DNA of 64,000 nucleotides from Sphagnum magellanicum (lineage: Eukaryota; Streptophyta; Sphagnopsida; Sphagnales; Sphagnaceae): assembly GCA_021904315.1 (NCBI GenBank), contig CM038923.1, positions 5,642,001 through 5,706,000 on the forward strand, read 5' to 3'. Positions 34,140 to 46,259 of this stretch are shown here, piece by piece (position 1 is the stretch's first letter; the number at the start of each line of letters is the position of its first letter). The notes under the pieces were generated by a model, which did not search any database, was not told the origin of the DNA, and was given only the letters and a program-made list of their open reading frames with translations. A program made the position numbers and the translations under genes.

Positions 34140-37100
34140 GCTCCTTTGCCTCAATTGAAAAAAAACCTGTGATTCATGCGTTAGGAGAGTTAGCCTAAGT
34201 GACCAAATGTGACATATTGAACACTATGGCAAAATTTCTTTGTATGTGGAATACAAACCAGTATTTTCAACACACATAATGACCTCATGGGTAGGCATTC
34301 CATTTGGCAAAGTGCCCCCATGCAAGGGGCACTGCATGGTTATTACTTCGCATCTCCATAAACCCATACAGCAGGGGGCTGCAACCAGTACAGTGTGAAA
34401 TTGCATTCCATATTTCCTACCATATTGGCCTGCCTTGATCATTATGCCAGGTAATGAATGCCCTGGCAAGAGGTCATTACAACCCAAGGCAAGAGCGCAT
34501 TACACTTTGTGAACCAAATGTGGAGCCTGAGGTCTGGGGTGTAATGTCTTGCTGCAAGGGCATTACTCTACACAAAATGTTCGAGTAGAAAAAGAGTAGT
34601 CCTTGAAATTGTATTATTTACTCAATCCTTGGATATTTACTTTGTCATCATCTTCAACTTAATGCAAACTATTGCACATGAGTTTGGGCACTCTTTTGTA
34701 AATGCTGGTCTATTTTACAAATTCATTGCATGTAGACATAGAATAAAAGAATTTCTAATATTGTTGAAATTATGAGTAACCAATATATTCATGCCCAACT
34801 TTACATTGAGTGCGTGAACATGCTTCTGAATTTACTCTGATTATGCCATAGTTCTCTGAACATTGTGCCCAATCTTCATTTGGGCCTACTTAATTACACT
34901 TCCATCCAAATTATTGCATAGAAAGACCTTGCTTACATTATGCATTTTGCCATCTCATGGGTCTTCAAATCTAGCAATTGTAGGGTAAGCCCTCAAAGGA
35001 GGGGGGAGGGGGAGGTGGGGCACTCTTGAAGTAAGGGGCCCAAAACAAGGCAATAGCTGAGTTTAACCCCACATTTTTGAGAATCTCCCCCACCCATGGC
35101 CTTATGGGCATATAACCAAAGTTGGACACAAACATAATGATACATTAGTACATCAAAACAAAACATGTATGGCATAAATGACAAGTCCTATTCAATTATT
35201 AAATCATGAATTAATTATTATACTCTCTTATTCAACAGGTGATGAATTCATCACTCTATGGTGAAATATGACAAGTTTCTAGGACTTTACAATAAAATAG
35301 AACTCATTGCTTATGCCATGGTTTGGCATAGTGATGAGCCTAAACATATGTAGATCATGAAACAATAGGAGAGGGAGGCCCTCACACATCTTACTCGACT
35401 TACCTTACACCTATTACACATATTACCTTTGGTGTAAGGTAATAGGTGTAACACACCTCTTGTAGGCACAAGTTACCTCCTCAATTTGAGGTGCCCTCCA
35501 AATGCACTAGGTGCCCTCAAAAATTATAATCTTCTCAACAACACAACTGAAATATACTACCTATCATTCCTCTAAAAGATACTCAAAATGTATTTTGAAA
35601 ATATTCACAAACAAACTTGCATCTTAGGTTTACCCAAACCATCCCATACCCTTCAAAATCAATAAATGATGTTAATTCATTTTGGTTAAACTTGATAGTG
35701 TGTGGTGAGTTCACTTCAAGGTCTGTTTATACCCTTTTTTTTGGGTAGATATGAACCGTTCAAGAAGCCTTACCATTGATGGAACAGGGAAAAAAAATTG
35801 GGGGTGAAGGGGAGCATAAACACTTCCTTGTAAGGTTGTAAATATGCACAAAGCAAAAAACTCACAAATACATTCCAAAATGCATTTTTCATATTTTGGT
35901 TAGACTTTGAGAAGTGTAAATACCTTGGATATTTCTTTCCAGGAGATAGCCAAGTTTAAATATAAATGATAAAATTGCATCACTTGCAATTCCATAAGAA
36001 AGTATATATGCATTAATTACATGTGGTCACATGATAATAAAATCTCAATGGACAAATGATCAGTGGTAAAAGATCACATTGATGATGAAGTGGCAAAAAG
36101 GATGTGAATGCCAAGATTGCATAGCCACCTAGGGGCCATGATCTTTGCATGTTCATTTAGGGAATTACATCTTTTCCAGTTCAACAAGTTTATAATGCAT
36201 TGGGAAAACTTGACTATTCAAATAAACTTACAAGATATTGCTTACAAATTGCTGTTATTCTATATGTGTTCGTTTTCCACGTTCTGGTGTACAAATTGGT
36301 CTTTTGTTTTTGTAGTTGTCTAGTCACCAAATGCTTACCAATAACATGTCGCTCAATGTTTTTTTTTTTTCCAATTTTGTGATGTTGACACAGCGGCAAA
36401 CATCCACTAGGAGATTTAGCCACTTTTGGCAATAGACCAGTTATGAAAGTAGAAATTTATCAAAACCCTCTTATATCCTAGACACTTGCTTGAACAATGT
36501 GTAGAAAACATGACAAATTTTTAGATTTTTTTTGGAATCTTTTTTTTTTGTTGAAGAAGGGAATTTTCAACCAAAAGAATGAGAAATAAAATTTCTCCAC
36601 GTGGCAAAAGTTTGCCACAAAAAAACCACTGATGTCACTAGTTGTTATGTGGGTGGAAATTAGATCGACTTGTTCACCCATACACACACCCAACCACACA
36701 AAACAAAACAACAAATAAGAGCACAGTCTATGCAAAGGCTATACTTCAAAATTCATCATTTAAAAAAGGAATCTAAAAATAATCATAAACAAAAAGGGGG
36801 TGTAGTTGCACCGTAAGGAGCAAACAGTGGCCCCTTAAGTGAGTCTTTAAAAAATAGTCGGGCTAGCCAGTCATGCTGACATGGCAAAAAAATATCAAGA
36901 AAAATATTTATATTTCATGATTTATAATTCAAAATAAGTTTTTAAAAAAATCTTACAACCCAAAAGAAAGTCTCATTATACTATTATGTTATTTCTTTAT
37001 TAATTTTTTTCAAAAATGGCATTTTCAAAAAAATTCAAATCCTTTAAAAACTTCTTTGAACATTAAAAACATTGATTACATTGTTGTAAAATTGTTTTTG

Positions 37101-38031
37101 AATTTTTTAAATTCAAAAGATTGATTTTAAATAATTCATATGTTCTCATCATATATTATGAATGTTACTACCATAACACCTTGGCGGGTTTGACATAAAT
37201 TTAAAATTTTGTCAAAAATTTTATAAATTTATTTTTTAATTTGCCAAATTTTCTAAAACTTTGTTGAAGTTGAAGGATCTCTGGACATCCTGAAGGGAAG
37301 AATTTTAAGTCGGGACACCTGACCACAAAAACAGTTCAAGTCATTTGGGGCATAGGAACCTTACACTAACTTCGGTGTTAAGTCTCAAAATTTTCAGAAT
37401 TAAAAAGCTAGGCATTGAATCAAGAAACTAAATTTAAATTAATTATTTGACATCGTATGCTAAATTTGTTAAAATACTACAATATATAAATAACTATAAA
37501 CCAATCACATGATAAATAACTATAAATAATTTACATTTACATAGTATTACACAACTTAAAATGAATTTACACAATTTTACACTTACACATCCAAAATTAG
37601 ACATTTACACTTAAATAAATGTGGATGAGAGGTTTTACACTTATAGAAATGTAAATAAGTATGCTAATTATAGTTACACATAAGATATATTTAAAATCAT
37701 TGTTCAAGTTCAACGTTGCTCCAAACTTAGTTTCACCCTATGGAAGGGCTATACATCATCCATTGAACAACCATTTTACTATTGATGGTGGGGACATTCT
37801 TAGTTGGCTTATTGTTGTGAAGGCCTAAATTTATTACTAAAATATTAGATTAATTAGGGTAAATACCAATGTTAATTGAGTATCAAAAATATCCTTAATA
37901 TCACTTGGGTATCATTCAGATATCTCTGAATCTTTCAAGATATCATTTTAAGTGATACCCTAATTGAAAACCTGATCATCAGTTCTCACTTATATGATAT
38001 GAATGGTGAAAACCAATTCAAAGAATATACA
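34140..38031. other. Gene-free stretch
   Basis: No supported gene. It contains a GC-moderate block with repeated 'gcattac' and 'gtaatg' words (about 34.25-34.56 kb), a G-rich tract at 34998-35022, a perfect inverted repeat at 35405-35451, and otherwise AT-rich decayed DNA. Confidence 0.45.
35405..35451. repeat. Perfect 13-bp inverted repeat
   Basis: TTACACCTATTAC (35405-35417) pairs with GTAATAGGTGTAA (35439-35451) across a 21-nt spacer. It may be a cruciform-prone site or the core of a lost small element. Confidence 0.8.
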
Positions 38032-38156
38032 TCATATATAGTAAAGGAAGAATGAAGCCTCCCCTAACTCCGCTCGGTAGAGACAGTGGGTACAGAATGG
38101 GAAGGAAATAAACCAGGAAGAAGAAGAAAAAAAAACCTTTGGACAAAGGATATGAC

Positions 38157-38186
38157 TGACGTAAAGACTATATAAGGTGTCACGTG
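38157..38186 (+). promoter_or_regulatory. as-1-like / TATA / G-box cluster inside the Helitron
   Basis: TGACGTAA (38157-38164), TATATAAGG (38169-38177) and CACGTG (38181-38186) sit within 30 bp. TGACG motifs bind TGA-type bZIP factors and CACGTG binds bZIP/bHLH factors in plants. The TATA box is close to ideal. An ATG-started frame (38220-38483) follows but resembles no known protein. This could be a captured promoter; the sequence alone cannot show activity. Confidence 0.5.
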
Positions 38187-38454
38187 TGGTGCTATTGGGA
38201 ACAAGAGTTTGGGGAACCTATGGGAACATATTTAGCGCACCATTGGTTGGTTTCAGAAACTGTTGTTGTGGACAAAAAGAATACCAATGTGGGGTGGGTA
38301 TTTGATTTTTTTGTAATACCCATATGTTCTGACTATTTGGGAAAAAAAAAACAGAATGAAAGAACAATTGGTTCTGGGTATTTGAAAATTTTCAGAATCA
38401 AAAGAATCACTGGGTTAGGGTATTTCATAAAAAAAAACAAAATCACAGAATCAT

Positions 38455-38680
38455 TAAAGAACCGGAGTGGGAAATGCAAATGACCAGCCGGGGGGGATCG
38501 ACGGGTTAAAGAACCAGAGTGGGAAATGCAAAGGACCGGCCAGGGGGGATCAACGGGTTAAAGAACCGGAGTGAGAAATGCGAAGGATCGGCCAGGGGGG
38601 CTCGACGGGTTAAAGAACCGGAGTGGGAAATGCGAAGGACCGGGGCGACGGCAGCGGCGGCGGGGGGGGGGGGGGGGGGA
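38455..38680 (+). repeat. GC-rich 52-bp minisatellite, array 1
   Basis: About four units of 52 bp (starts near 38461, 38513, 38565, 38617) share 'aaagaaccggagtgggaaat' and a GGACCGG...GGGGG core with variants. It ends in a long G run at about 38660-38679. It is much more GC- and CpG-rich than anything nearby. Confidence 0.85.
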
Positions 38681-39039
38681 CCAACGGTTGTTTGAAAAGA
38701 AAAGTTTTTTTAAAAAACCAAAAACATCAACCAAACATTGTTGAAATAACACACCTGTGCATTACAACATTGTTGAAATAACACACCTGTGCATTACAAT
38801 ATTATATATTGTAAAGGAAGAATGAAGCTTCCCCTGACTCCGGACGGATAGTGGCCATGAACAATTAAGGTATTCTTGGTACATAGTTATGGGCCTCAAA
38901 ATAATGACAAAGTCAAAGAACCAACCAACAAAGTAGCAGCTCTTCCACGAAAACCATCAGCTCGACAAGGTTGTTGAAATGAAAGGAACCGACGGTTCTT
39001 TTGTTACTGTTGGGTTCTCAAGAACCGGAATCGAAAGGT

Positions 39040-39295
39040 TAAAGAATTGGAGTGGGAAATGTGAAGGACCGGGCGAGGGGATCGATGAGTTAAAGAATCG
39101 GAGTGGGAAATGTGAAGGACCGGCTGGGGGGGATCAACGGGTTAAAAAACCAAAGTGGGAAATGCGAAGGATTGGGCGGGGGGCTCAATGGGTTAAAGAA
39201 CTGGAGTGAGAAATGTGAAGGACCGGGCGAGGGTGGTCGACGGGATAAAGAACCGGAGTGGGAAATGCGAAGGACCGGGGCGAGGGGGGGGGGAC
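39040..39295 (+). repeat. GC-rich 52-bp minisatellite, array 2
   Basis: About five units of the same repeat as in unit 1, with more variation between units, end in a short G run followed by 'accaacggttgtttgaaaag', exactly as array 1 does. The shared flanks show that the two arrays arose by duplication of a whole segment. Confidence 0.85.
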
Positions 39296-39398
39296 CAACG
39301 GTTGTTTGAAAAGAAAAGTTTTTTTGAAAAACCAAAAAACATCAACCAAACATTCTTGAAATAACACACCTGTGCATTATGCACGGGGTACACACTAG

Positions 39399-42300
39399 TA
39401 TATACATATAGAGAGAGATACCGAGGTGAGGTAAAACCCCTTACCCGGATCAGGTTTTCAAAATACCGTGTACAAGATTTAATGCTCAAGATTCAAGAAT
39501 AATTTTGGTAGTTGTACAGGTAGAGGCAATGAACCTACATGTAGCAGCAGTGAAGGCACTCAAGAAAAAGAAAGATGGGATGAAACTCAATTTACCACAA
39601 AATTTATGGTTTTCCAAGTAACAACACCCCCCCCCCGCCCTCCCTCCCAATGCTAGTGTATTTTTTGAATCTCACCGCATGTATGACCAAACTTAGGTTT
39701 CAGGTGCTGTGTTTTCCTTACTTAGGGATAACTCTATTGCTTATGATTTTCTATTTTAAAGAAAAAAATTAAATATTTTTCTTTTGTAATTTTAGTTATG
39801 TTTTCTTTTATTTGAAAAAAAGTAATAACCAGTTTGTGAGAATCACCAAATGATAATCAGTTGTTCTCAAATTTATGAGAACCGGCAGAGAACTGATTCA
39901 ATTTTTTTAATTGATACCCTGCCCCGGTGTATAAATATTAAGAAAAAATTTAAAAGTGAAAATCGAAACCTTGTGAAAGTCATTATGTGAAAACCGGATC
40001 TTACGAGTATCAGAAAATTTTGATACCCACCCAGCACTGATAAATACACTATGGTGGAGTTGGTCCACATTCAATGGACCGCAAACGGCTGCTGACATGG
40101 AACTTACATTTCTTGCCTTTAACTACAACGATTCGCCTGCCTACAATTCCTTTGATTTAGCTTCTTCCTAATCAGGTGCAGATACATTGAACATGGGCGG
40201 TTTTCTGGTGGCACAAAATTGGCTAACCAGCCCAAAATGCTTTGTACCAAGTGGGGGAAACATCAAACACATTCACTCCAAGCATGGAAAACACGCTTCT
40301 GACAAACATGGAATGCCAAGGATCCAGAAAAAGTGAGATTTCCCTATTTCCTCTATTTACTTTTTCAGGAGCAAAATTTTATTCATGCCCATAGCATCAA
40401 ATACTTGACTGGAAAGTCCAATGAATATGACCAGGATCGTTGTTGTTTTTCTTTTGTCTCTTTTTTATCTTCTTTCAGGCTTCTGATGTTGAGTGAATGG
40501 CTACCATATACAACAAGATTGAGCCACTTTTTCACATAAAAGTAAAACTTTGCAGCATCCTTCAATATTTTCAACTGACTAGTTCAAAATCTAGCAAAAT
40601 TTTCCACTTGTTTAAAGAAAATTTCAAAAAATGGTGAAAAAAAGCCTTTTAAATCATCATTATTTCATGTTTTCTTCACTGTTTTGCTAAACAGTTCATG
40701 GAGATGGGAAGATTCACCACAAAAAAGTTGGCAAGAACCTACTAAACTACCAAAAACAACTCATATATATACACACACACTAGCCCTATTTCACCTTGAA
40801 ATTTGATGACCAAATTGTAATATTTGAAGTTGGTACTTGTAAAAACGAAAATTTTTGAACTTATTTAAGTGCAGTAAACAGAGCGCATGAAATCCCACAG
40901 AGGGGTTCTATTTTCAATTTTGTGACATAGTCAAATTGGCGATCATACACAAGAAGATTTAGCCAAAATTGGCTATAAATGAGTAAAAGAAAACTAAGCA
41001 TCCTTCAATGTTGTTGGCTACCTACCTAGTACCCATCATTGAAATTTGGCAATTTGTATTTTTTCTTCCAAATCTGGTGAACTTGGTTGCTTTATGAATA
41101 TCCAGAGTTTTTTTCTTTTTTTCCCTCTCTCACTCTCTCCCTATTTTACATTGAAAAGACAAGGGATTGGATTGGACCTTTAGAGCCTATCTTTGCTTAA
41201 TTCTTGGAAATGAAAGAAGGTCCTCTACTCCAAACCATTTAGCTTGGAGTGCAGATTCCATGTCTTGTGATGTTCATTGTTGGCTACCAACTATAGTAGC
41301 TTGAGTTTTCAAGTACCAAGGATGAAAAGCTTCAAGGTTAAGGTTATAGTAACGTGTGGATTGGACTTGGCATCCTCTTTATCATTTAATGAACTTGACA
41401 TTCATAGACCATATCAACAAATAACTATGGGTAGAAATATTGGGAGTTAGATACCCTGATTGTTAAGGTAGTAATTGATGCTCAATTTATCAGCACACCA
41501 CCAAATTCACAACTTCAATGAATCATTTGGCATGAATATTGAAAGAATTGCAATTCTAAAAACGTTTTCAACCTCTTTAAAACCTCATCGGTCAGTGTAT
41601 TGCAGACTTCATACTCAACTTTGGCCCTTTTCTTCCTCTCAATTTCTTACTTTCTCCAATAATCAAATAATTCTTTGCTGAGATGCAGTTTTCAGGCAGC
41701 TTCAGTACTCTTCATGATCTAATTCCACCCATGAGATCCAGATACTATAGTCATATGTGTCCAAATAGACAGAAAATGAGTGAGAAAGTGCACAATCTTC
41801 AAGTCTAAGCAATCCACTACTTCTAAAGCTTGTGCACAAAAGGGAACATAAATTTTCAAGACTACTTACACGTACTGGTTGACAATTACTTTGTTCAGTG
41901 CTTTTCTTAAGTCTTTGTTAGTACAATGGCAAGTTCAGCATTTCAGTGTCAAATAACTATTTTGTTTTGAGGTTTGAATATTCCATGTGAGAAAAATGGA
42001 ATATTTCACATAGTAAAAAAGATCCTTTACTTTCCTTCACATCTTTGTATTTTTTTGTTTGGTGGGGGGGAGGGGGGGAATTGCACCATTTCTGATGACA
42101 ACATGAGTAGTGCGGCAGCTGCCAAGGTACAACTAGAGTATATATCCCAGAGCTGGTACCAAGTACTTTAGTTTTGATGATTTAATACATGCAACACATT
42201 CAATAGATGTGCTAAGTGCCTACCATACTTACATTCTTACAAGTTAGCCCTCGTTTTGGGTTAACAAAAATGAGCCCAGATCCAGGCCACATTCAATGTA

Positions 42301-44104
42301 AGGACCCAGTTACAAGTTCCATGGATATTTAAATGTGTTCTGACATTTCATACAAGTGCTATTGCAGTTGCAATTGACACATGGAAATGGAAAAAATGTG
42401 TGTACTTGCTTTGATGTACACCTACGTAAGTAAGCTTTAAAAACCTGTCAGATTTTGTTAAGTATGAAAATCAATGATCGTGGACAAAACAAGTACAGGT
42501 TATATAGTGCGTAAGGTCCCTATTAGGCTGTACAGTACCTTACATATTTTATAAGGTCCCAGCCAGGGTGTCATAAAATATGACAGGGTTTTCAGTAGAG
42601 GAAAAGGGGTCTAGCTTTAGACCCTTTACATGCGTAAAGAAACGGCCAATTTTTTTCCATCTTTCTAAAATACTTCCCAGAAAAACTCCAGAAAAAAGAC
42701 ACTGCCAAAAACTTGAAGGCTTGGTTGAGAGCCAGGTGAGGTCCTTCTGCATTTTGTAAGTTCCCAGACATCTTTGACAGGGTGAGCTTCTCAAAATACA
42801 CTGGAATGTTTGGATGGTTCTTTATAGTAGGACAGGAGACAGCAGCCTATCTTTCAAACCTCTAGAGATTTTTCAAGACCCTTTATCCAGCCTAGCAGCC
42901 TCATGAAGGTACCTCAAATCCCAGAAGGTTCTTAAGATAAACCCTTCTACAAGATGTACATAAGGTACATTGGGCTCTGTCAGTGGCATTTTGCTGGGCC
43001 TAGGGATCTCATATTGATCCAGAGATTACCACTTTTCACCACTTTCTAACACTTCTTACAAGCCTCTCCTATATTACATCTTTAATTTCTCCTATATTAC
43101 ATTAGTAATTTCACGTTTTGGGAAAAGAGTCTTCAACTGAGGAAGGTTTCTTTCCAAAAAAATTTGTCAAAAGTGTATGAGTTTTAGCTTAATATTTGGA
43201 TCTGATTTTTTCTTGTCTTAATCTGAACCTCAATACCATTTTGCATACACATAAATGGGTTTTTGAGCAAATTGAAACCCACAACCAAACTGTATGGTAA
43301 CCTTGAAACAATTGAAACCAGACATTGTTTGAATACCTCTCCTATGTACACAACTAAGTGGATGGGGCTTTCTTTCACAAAATGATCTGTCTGTGGCCAA
43401 TAGTTATGGAATCCCTATCACACATTGAATCAGGCCCAGATTATTAATTATACCCAATATTACCACAAGATAAAATTTACAACACAATGATACATATCAG
43501 ATGAGGTCAAAGAAAGAATTCTTACCAATATGACTATAGATATGGAGAATAATACTTGTAGGATAAAGCATATTTTTTTAAGTCCAATATAATTCAAGGA
43601 ATAAACTCGATGGCCAATAATACCTTCTACAAAGCACTACCAAACTTACCAGGGCTCAACTTCAATAACTCTAATTAGGCCATTGAGTATTGTTGATCAT
43701 TGACTATACTCACATGGCCATTGAGTATGCCCACTGATGAGAAGGGAAAATATTGGTCTCAATTCCACTCATTTTCAGTATCAAGAGAGATATCATTAAA
43801 ACACCATTTTAGGTAATAAGACTATCATAGGGCTATTAGAACAAAGCTATATATCAATCAGGTCAGTTTCTTGATGCCAGAACTAGTACAAGTCGGAAAA
43901 TGTAACAAAGGTTCCATTGATATATACACCCAACACTTAGTAGGAACCCAATAGCAACATATGGTGAACCTGATCATTTGAAATTCTGGCAAGGTGTTGG
44001 GCCGAAGGATGTGTGCTATCCTGCTGATGACTTGTGATCCAAGTATATCACAAGTTACAGTGTTGTCAAGGCGAGACCATTGTGATAGTTCAATCCATTC
44101 TAAG
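39399..44104. other. Mostly gene-free stretch
   Basis: No firm gene. The only coding-like piece is at 40176-40336. A few simple tracts occur (C run near 39628, CT-rich tract near 41110, G run near 42066). The rest is AT-rich and unremarkable. Confidence 0.45.
40176..40336 (+). other. Exon-like open segment, unidentified
   Basis: A pyrimidine-rich stretch ending in CAG (40175) precedes a frame of 52 codons from 40178 to TGA at 40334. It contains MGGFLVAQNWLTSPKCFV and SKHGKHASDKHGMPRIQ. Residue use is protein-like and base composition is above the local average. No partner exon was found, and no family is recognised. It may be the last exon of a lost gene, or chance. Confidence 0.25.
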
Positions 44105-44205
44105 GGTAGCCTCAGAGGAACCTCCATGTTTTGAGGTGCCGAGGCATGAGGGTGGGAACCCCAGCTATGGGCACCTCAAAACATGGAAGGGCCTCTAGGG
44201 CTACC
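44105..44205. ncRNA. Long imperfect hairpin, miRNA-precursor-like or MITE-like
   Basis: Two 36-nt arms (44105-44140 and 44170-44205) pair at 31 of 36 positions plus one possible G-U pair, with no bulges, across a 29-nt loop. The 17 bp nearest the loop (CCATGTTTTGAGGTGCC) pair perfectly. Length, loop size and near-complete pairing resemble a young plant MIR gene; a very small palindromic transposon is the main alternative. I recognise no known miRNA sequence in either arm. Expression is unknown. Confidence 0.5.
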
Positions 44206-46259
44206 TTCTCTTACAGGTAAGATGTTTGCTTTTTATCTTTATCTTTTCAATTTCTTGTAGTCTATCTATGTATCTCCTCCCTTCCATGATCTATAGTTTT
44301 CTCTTATTTTCCTATAGCTTTAAAATGTGTGCAACCCTGCAAAACTTTATTGATAGACACACCATAGATTAAAAGCTTTACTCTATTTGTCCAACCACTT
44401 CCACTGCGTGTGATGAAGATTTTGTATAGGATAAAGGAGTTTTTGAAATATAAGATGTGTTGGAAAGGCCAAAAAAGGTCAAGAGGATGGTCTACCAAGG
44501 TTGCCATAAGGGTTATCCTTAGGCTAAGGGTGCTGTAGAGTCTCTCTTGGCATCGCTACCAATGATTTTTTTTTTTACACATCCCTTTTCTACTTACAAT
44601 CATTATTTAGATTTGAGAAAAGGTTTAGACTTATCCAAAGATTCGGGCAACAACTAAACATTAGGCTAGTCATCTGTTGCCACTTTGTCAATACCCTATC
44701 ATTTCCCTGGCATCCCCTAATGTCCCAAACCTCTTCCCAGGTGTCCCTAACCTCTTCTTTTGTGTCTCATGCTGTTTCCTATGTAAACATGGCATTGCTG
44801 ACATCTCACATCATTTCCTCGGAATTGCCACTATCCCTTACCATGTCCCAACGTTGCCTAGCACCTCCCATTATTCCCCCCCTAATTCAACATTACCAAA
44901 CTTCACCGATGCGTCCCAACATTCTTCCCACTGATTCTTGTCCCCACCTCCCCCTATTTATATAACCCCCCCCCCCCCCCCAAGATTGGATATTCTAAGT
45001 TTGACAATTGTTGTCAAATAACAAAACAAAACGAAAGCTAGCATTTTATGTGAACATAAATGTATCCTCCATCTCTTTGCCATGTTATTCTCCTTGAGAT
45101 TTTTACCATTACACACATATTGAACATTGGAATGTCTAGATATCTTGGTAATATTTTACTCTGAATGAAAGTCTCCTGTATTTCAATCATTTTATTTTTT
45201 AAAATCATATTTCCCATGTTTCCCAACTGGTTACCTTGTGGACCCTTTGGTTGACACTTTAGTTACATTAAGTGAAGAGTTTTCAAAATGGTCGATTGCA
45301 TGAAAAACAAGGAGGAAATATTTAAGCGACTATGCTCATTTTTTAAAACTATGTGTTAGCAAGGTGACCTTAATTTTAATAGGTGTATGGGTGACAATAA
45401 ATAGGTAATAGTCCTTTCATTAATAGGATTTCCTTCTTCCAAGTCGACAACTTAAATTTTTTAATCTCAAATATGAAAGTCACCCATATGAGGGAATTGA
45501 ACCTTGACCAATTTGGTCCTAACCATTGTAGCACATGGTAGACTTGCAACATTCAAGCAATCTTAGTAGGCAACATAAAAAAACAAGATTAATATTAAGT
45601 ACTTCAATCAACCTCCAAGAGTTGGGCCCTCTTGAAAGGTTTTCAAGGGTCAAAGTTGAAACATTGTAATCTAAAACCTTCACTATATAATTTAATAGGG
45701 TTCAAAGAAAAATGACCATGGTCATGAAATAAAAACCACCATAAAAAAAAATTATCATTAAGACCTAAAAGTTCATTGTCCCATAACAAAGCAACCTTAG
45801 TAAGATTTTAATTTTGAAAAAAAAAACCCTAAAAAATTGCAACCAAAGGCAAACCAAAAAGACTTTTAAATTCAGAACTAATATGTACCCAATTGCAAAA
45901 TAACAACATGATGCTCCCTCATATCAAAGAAAAAAAATTATGCATCAAGTGCATATTGAATATGACGCGCACCTTCCACTCCTTAATGGCTTGATTATAA
46001 GGAAAATTCTCAAAACTATAAAACATTTGAACAAACCTTTGAATGACAATATTTAAATACATTGTCAATTAATTCCTACATTTTATTTTCATAAAACTTA
46101 ATTTATTGAAACATCGTTGATTTTCCACATAACCAAGAACTAATGCAATTTCAATTAATTCTCAAGATATATTATGACTTCTTGTGCATAATCATTTGAA
46201 ATGTACTTAATTGTTTCGTGGAAATATGTGAAGGGTTTTTAAGAGTGAAGTTCAACCAT
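44206..46259. other. Gene-free stretch
   Basis: No supported gene. A C/T-rich stretch (about 44680-44985) with loose repeats of 'ccctaacctcttc'-type words and a C run at about 44967-44981 keeps frames open artificially. Confidence 0.45.

Larger units (their letters stand above)
38032..39398 (+). mobile_element. Helitron-like element, internally duplicated in tandem
   Basis: The 3' end is diagnostic: a hairpin CCTGTGCATTATGCACGGG (39369-39387, 8-bp stem with one G-T pair) is followed seven bases later by CTAG (39395-39398) and then T, as at plant Helitron ends. The 5' end is taken at TCATATATAGTAAAGGAAG (38032) preceded by A, the A|TC rule. The element holds two units: unit 1 (38032-38801) and unit 2 (38802-39398). 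Each opens with a 'gtaaaggaagaatgaagc' block, carries a 52-bp minisatellite and closes with 'gaaataacacacctgtgcat'. Unit 1 lacks the hairpin's right half. No Rep/helicase coding sequence is present, so it is non-autonomous. The 5' boundary is less certain than the 3' one. Confidence 0.75.

Noticed and set aside
34998-35022. G-quadruplex in the G-rich tract
   Set aside because: Only three runs reach three or more Gs; the fourth is GG, so a canonical four-run structure is not met.
38157-38186. Integrated pararetrovirus promoter
   Set aside because: The as-1-like plus TATA layout recalls one, but no pararetrovirus-like genes or repeats adjoin it and it lies inside a Helitron unit.
38455-39295. 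CRISPR-like array from 52-bp periodic repeats
   Set aside because: Whole units repeat with no unique spacers, in a plant nuclear context; it is a minisatellite in a Helitron.
44967-44981. Assembly gap or join at C and G homopolymers (also 38660-38679)
   Set aside because: Homopolymer lengths may be unreliable, but flanking sequence is continuous and shows no sign of a misjoin.
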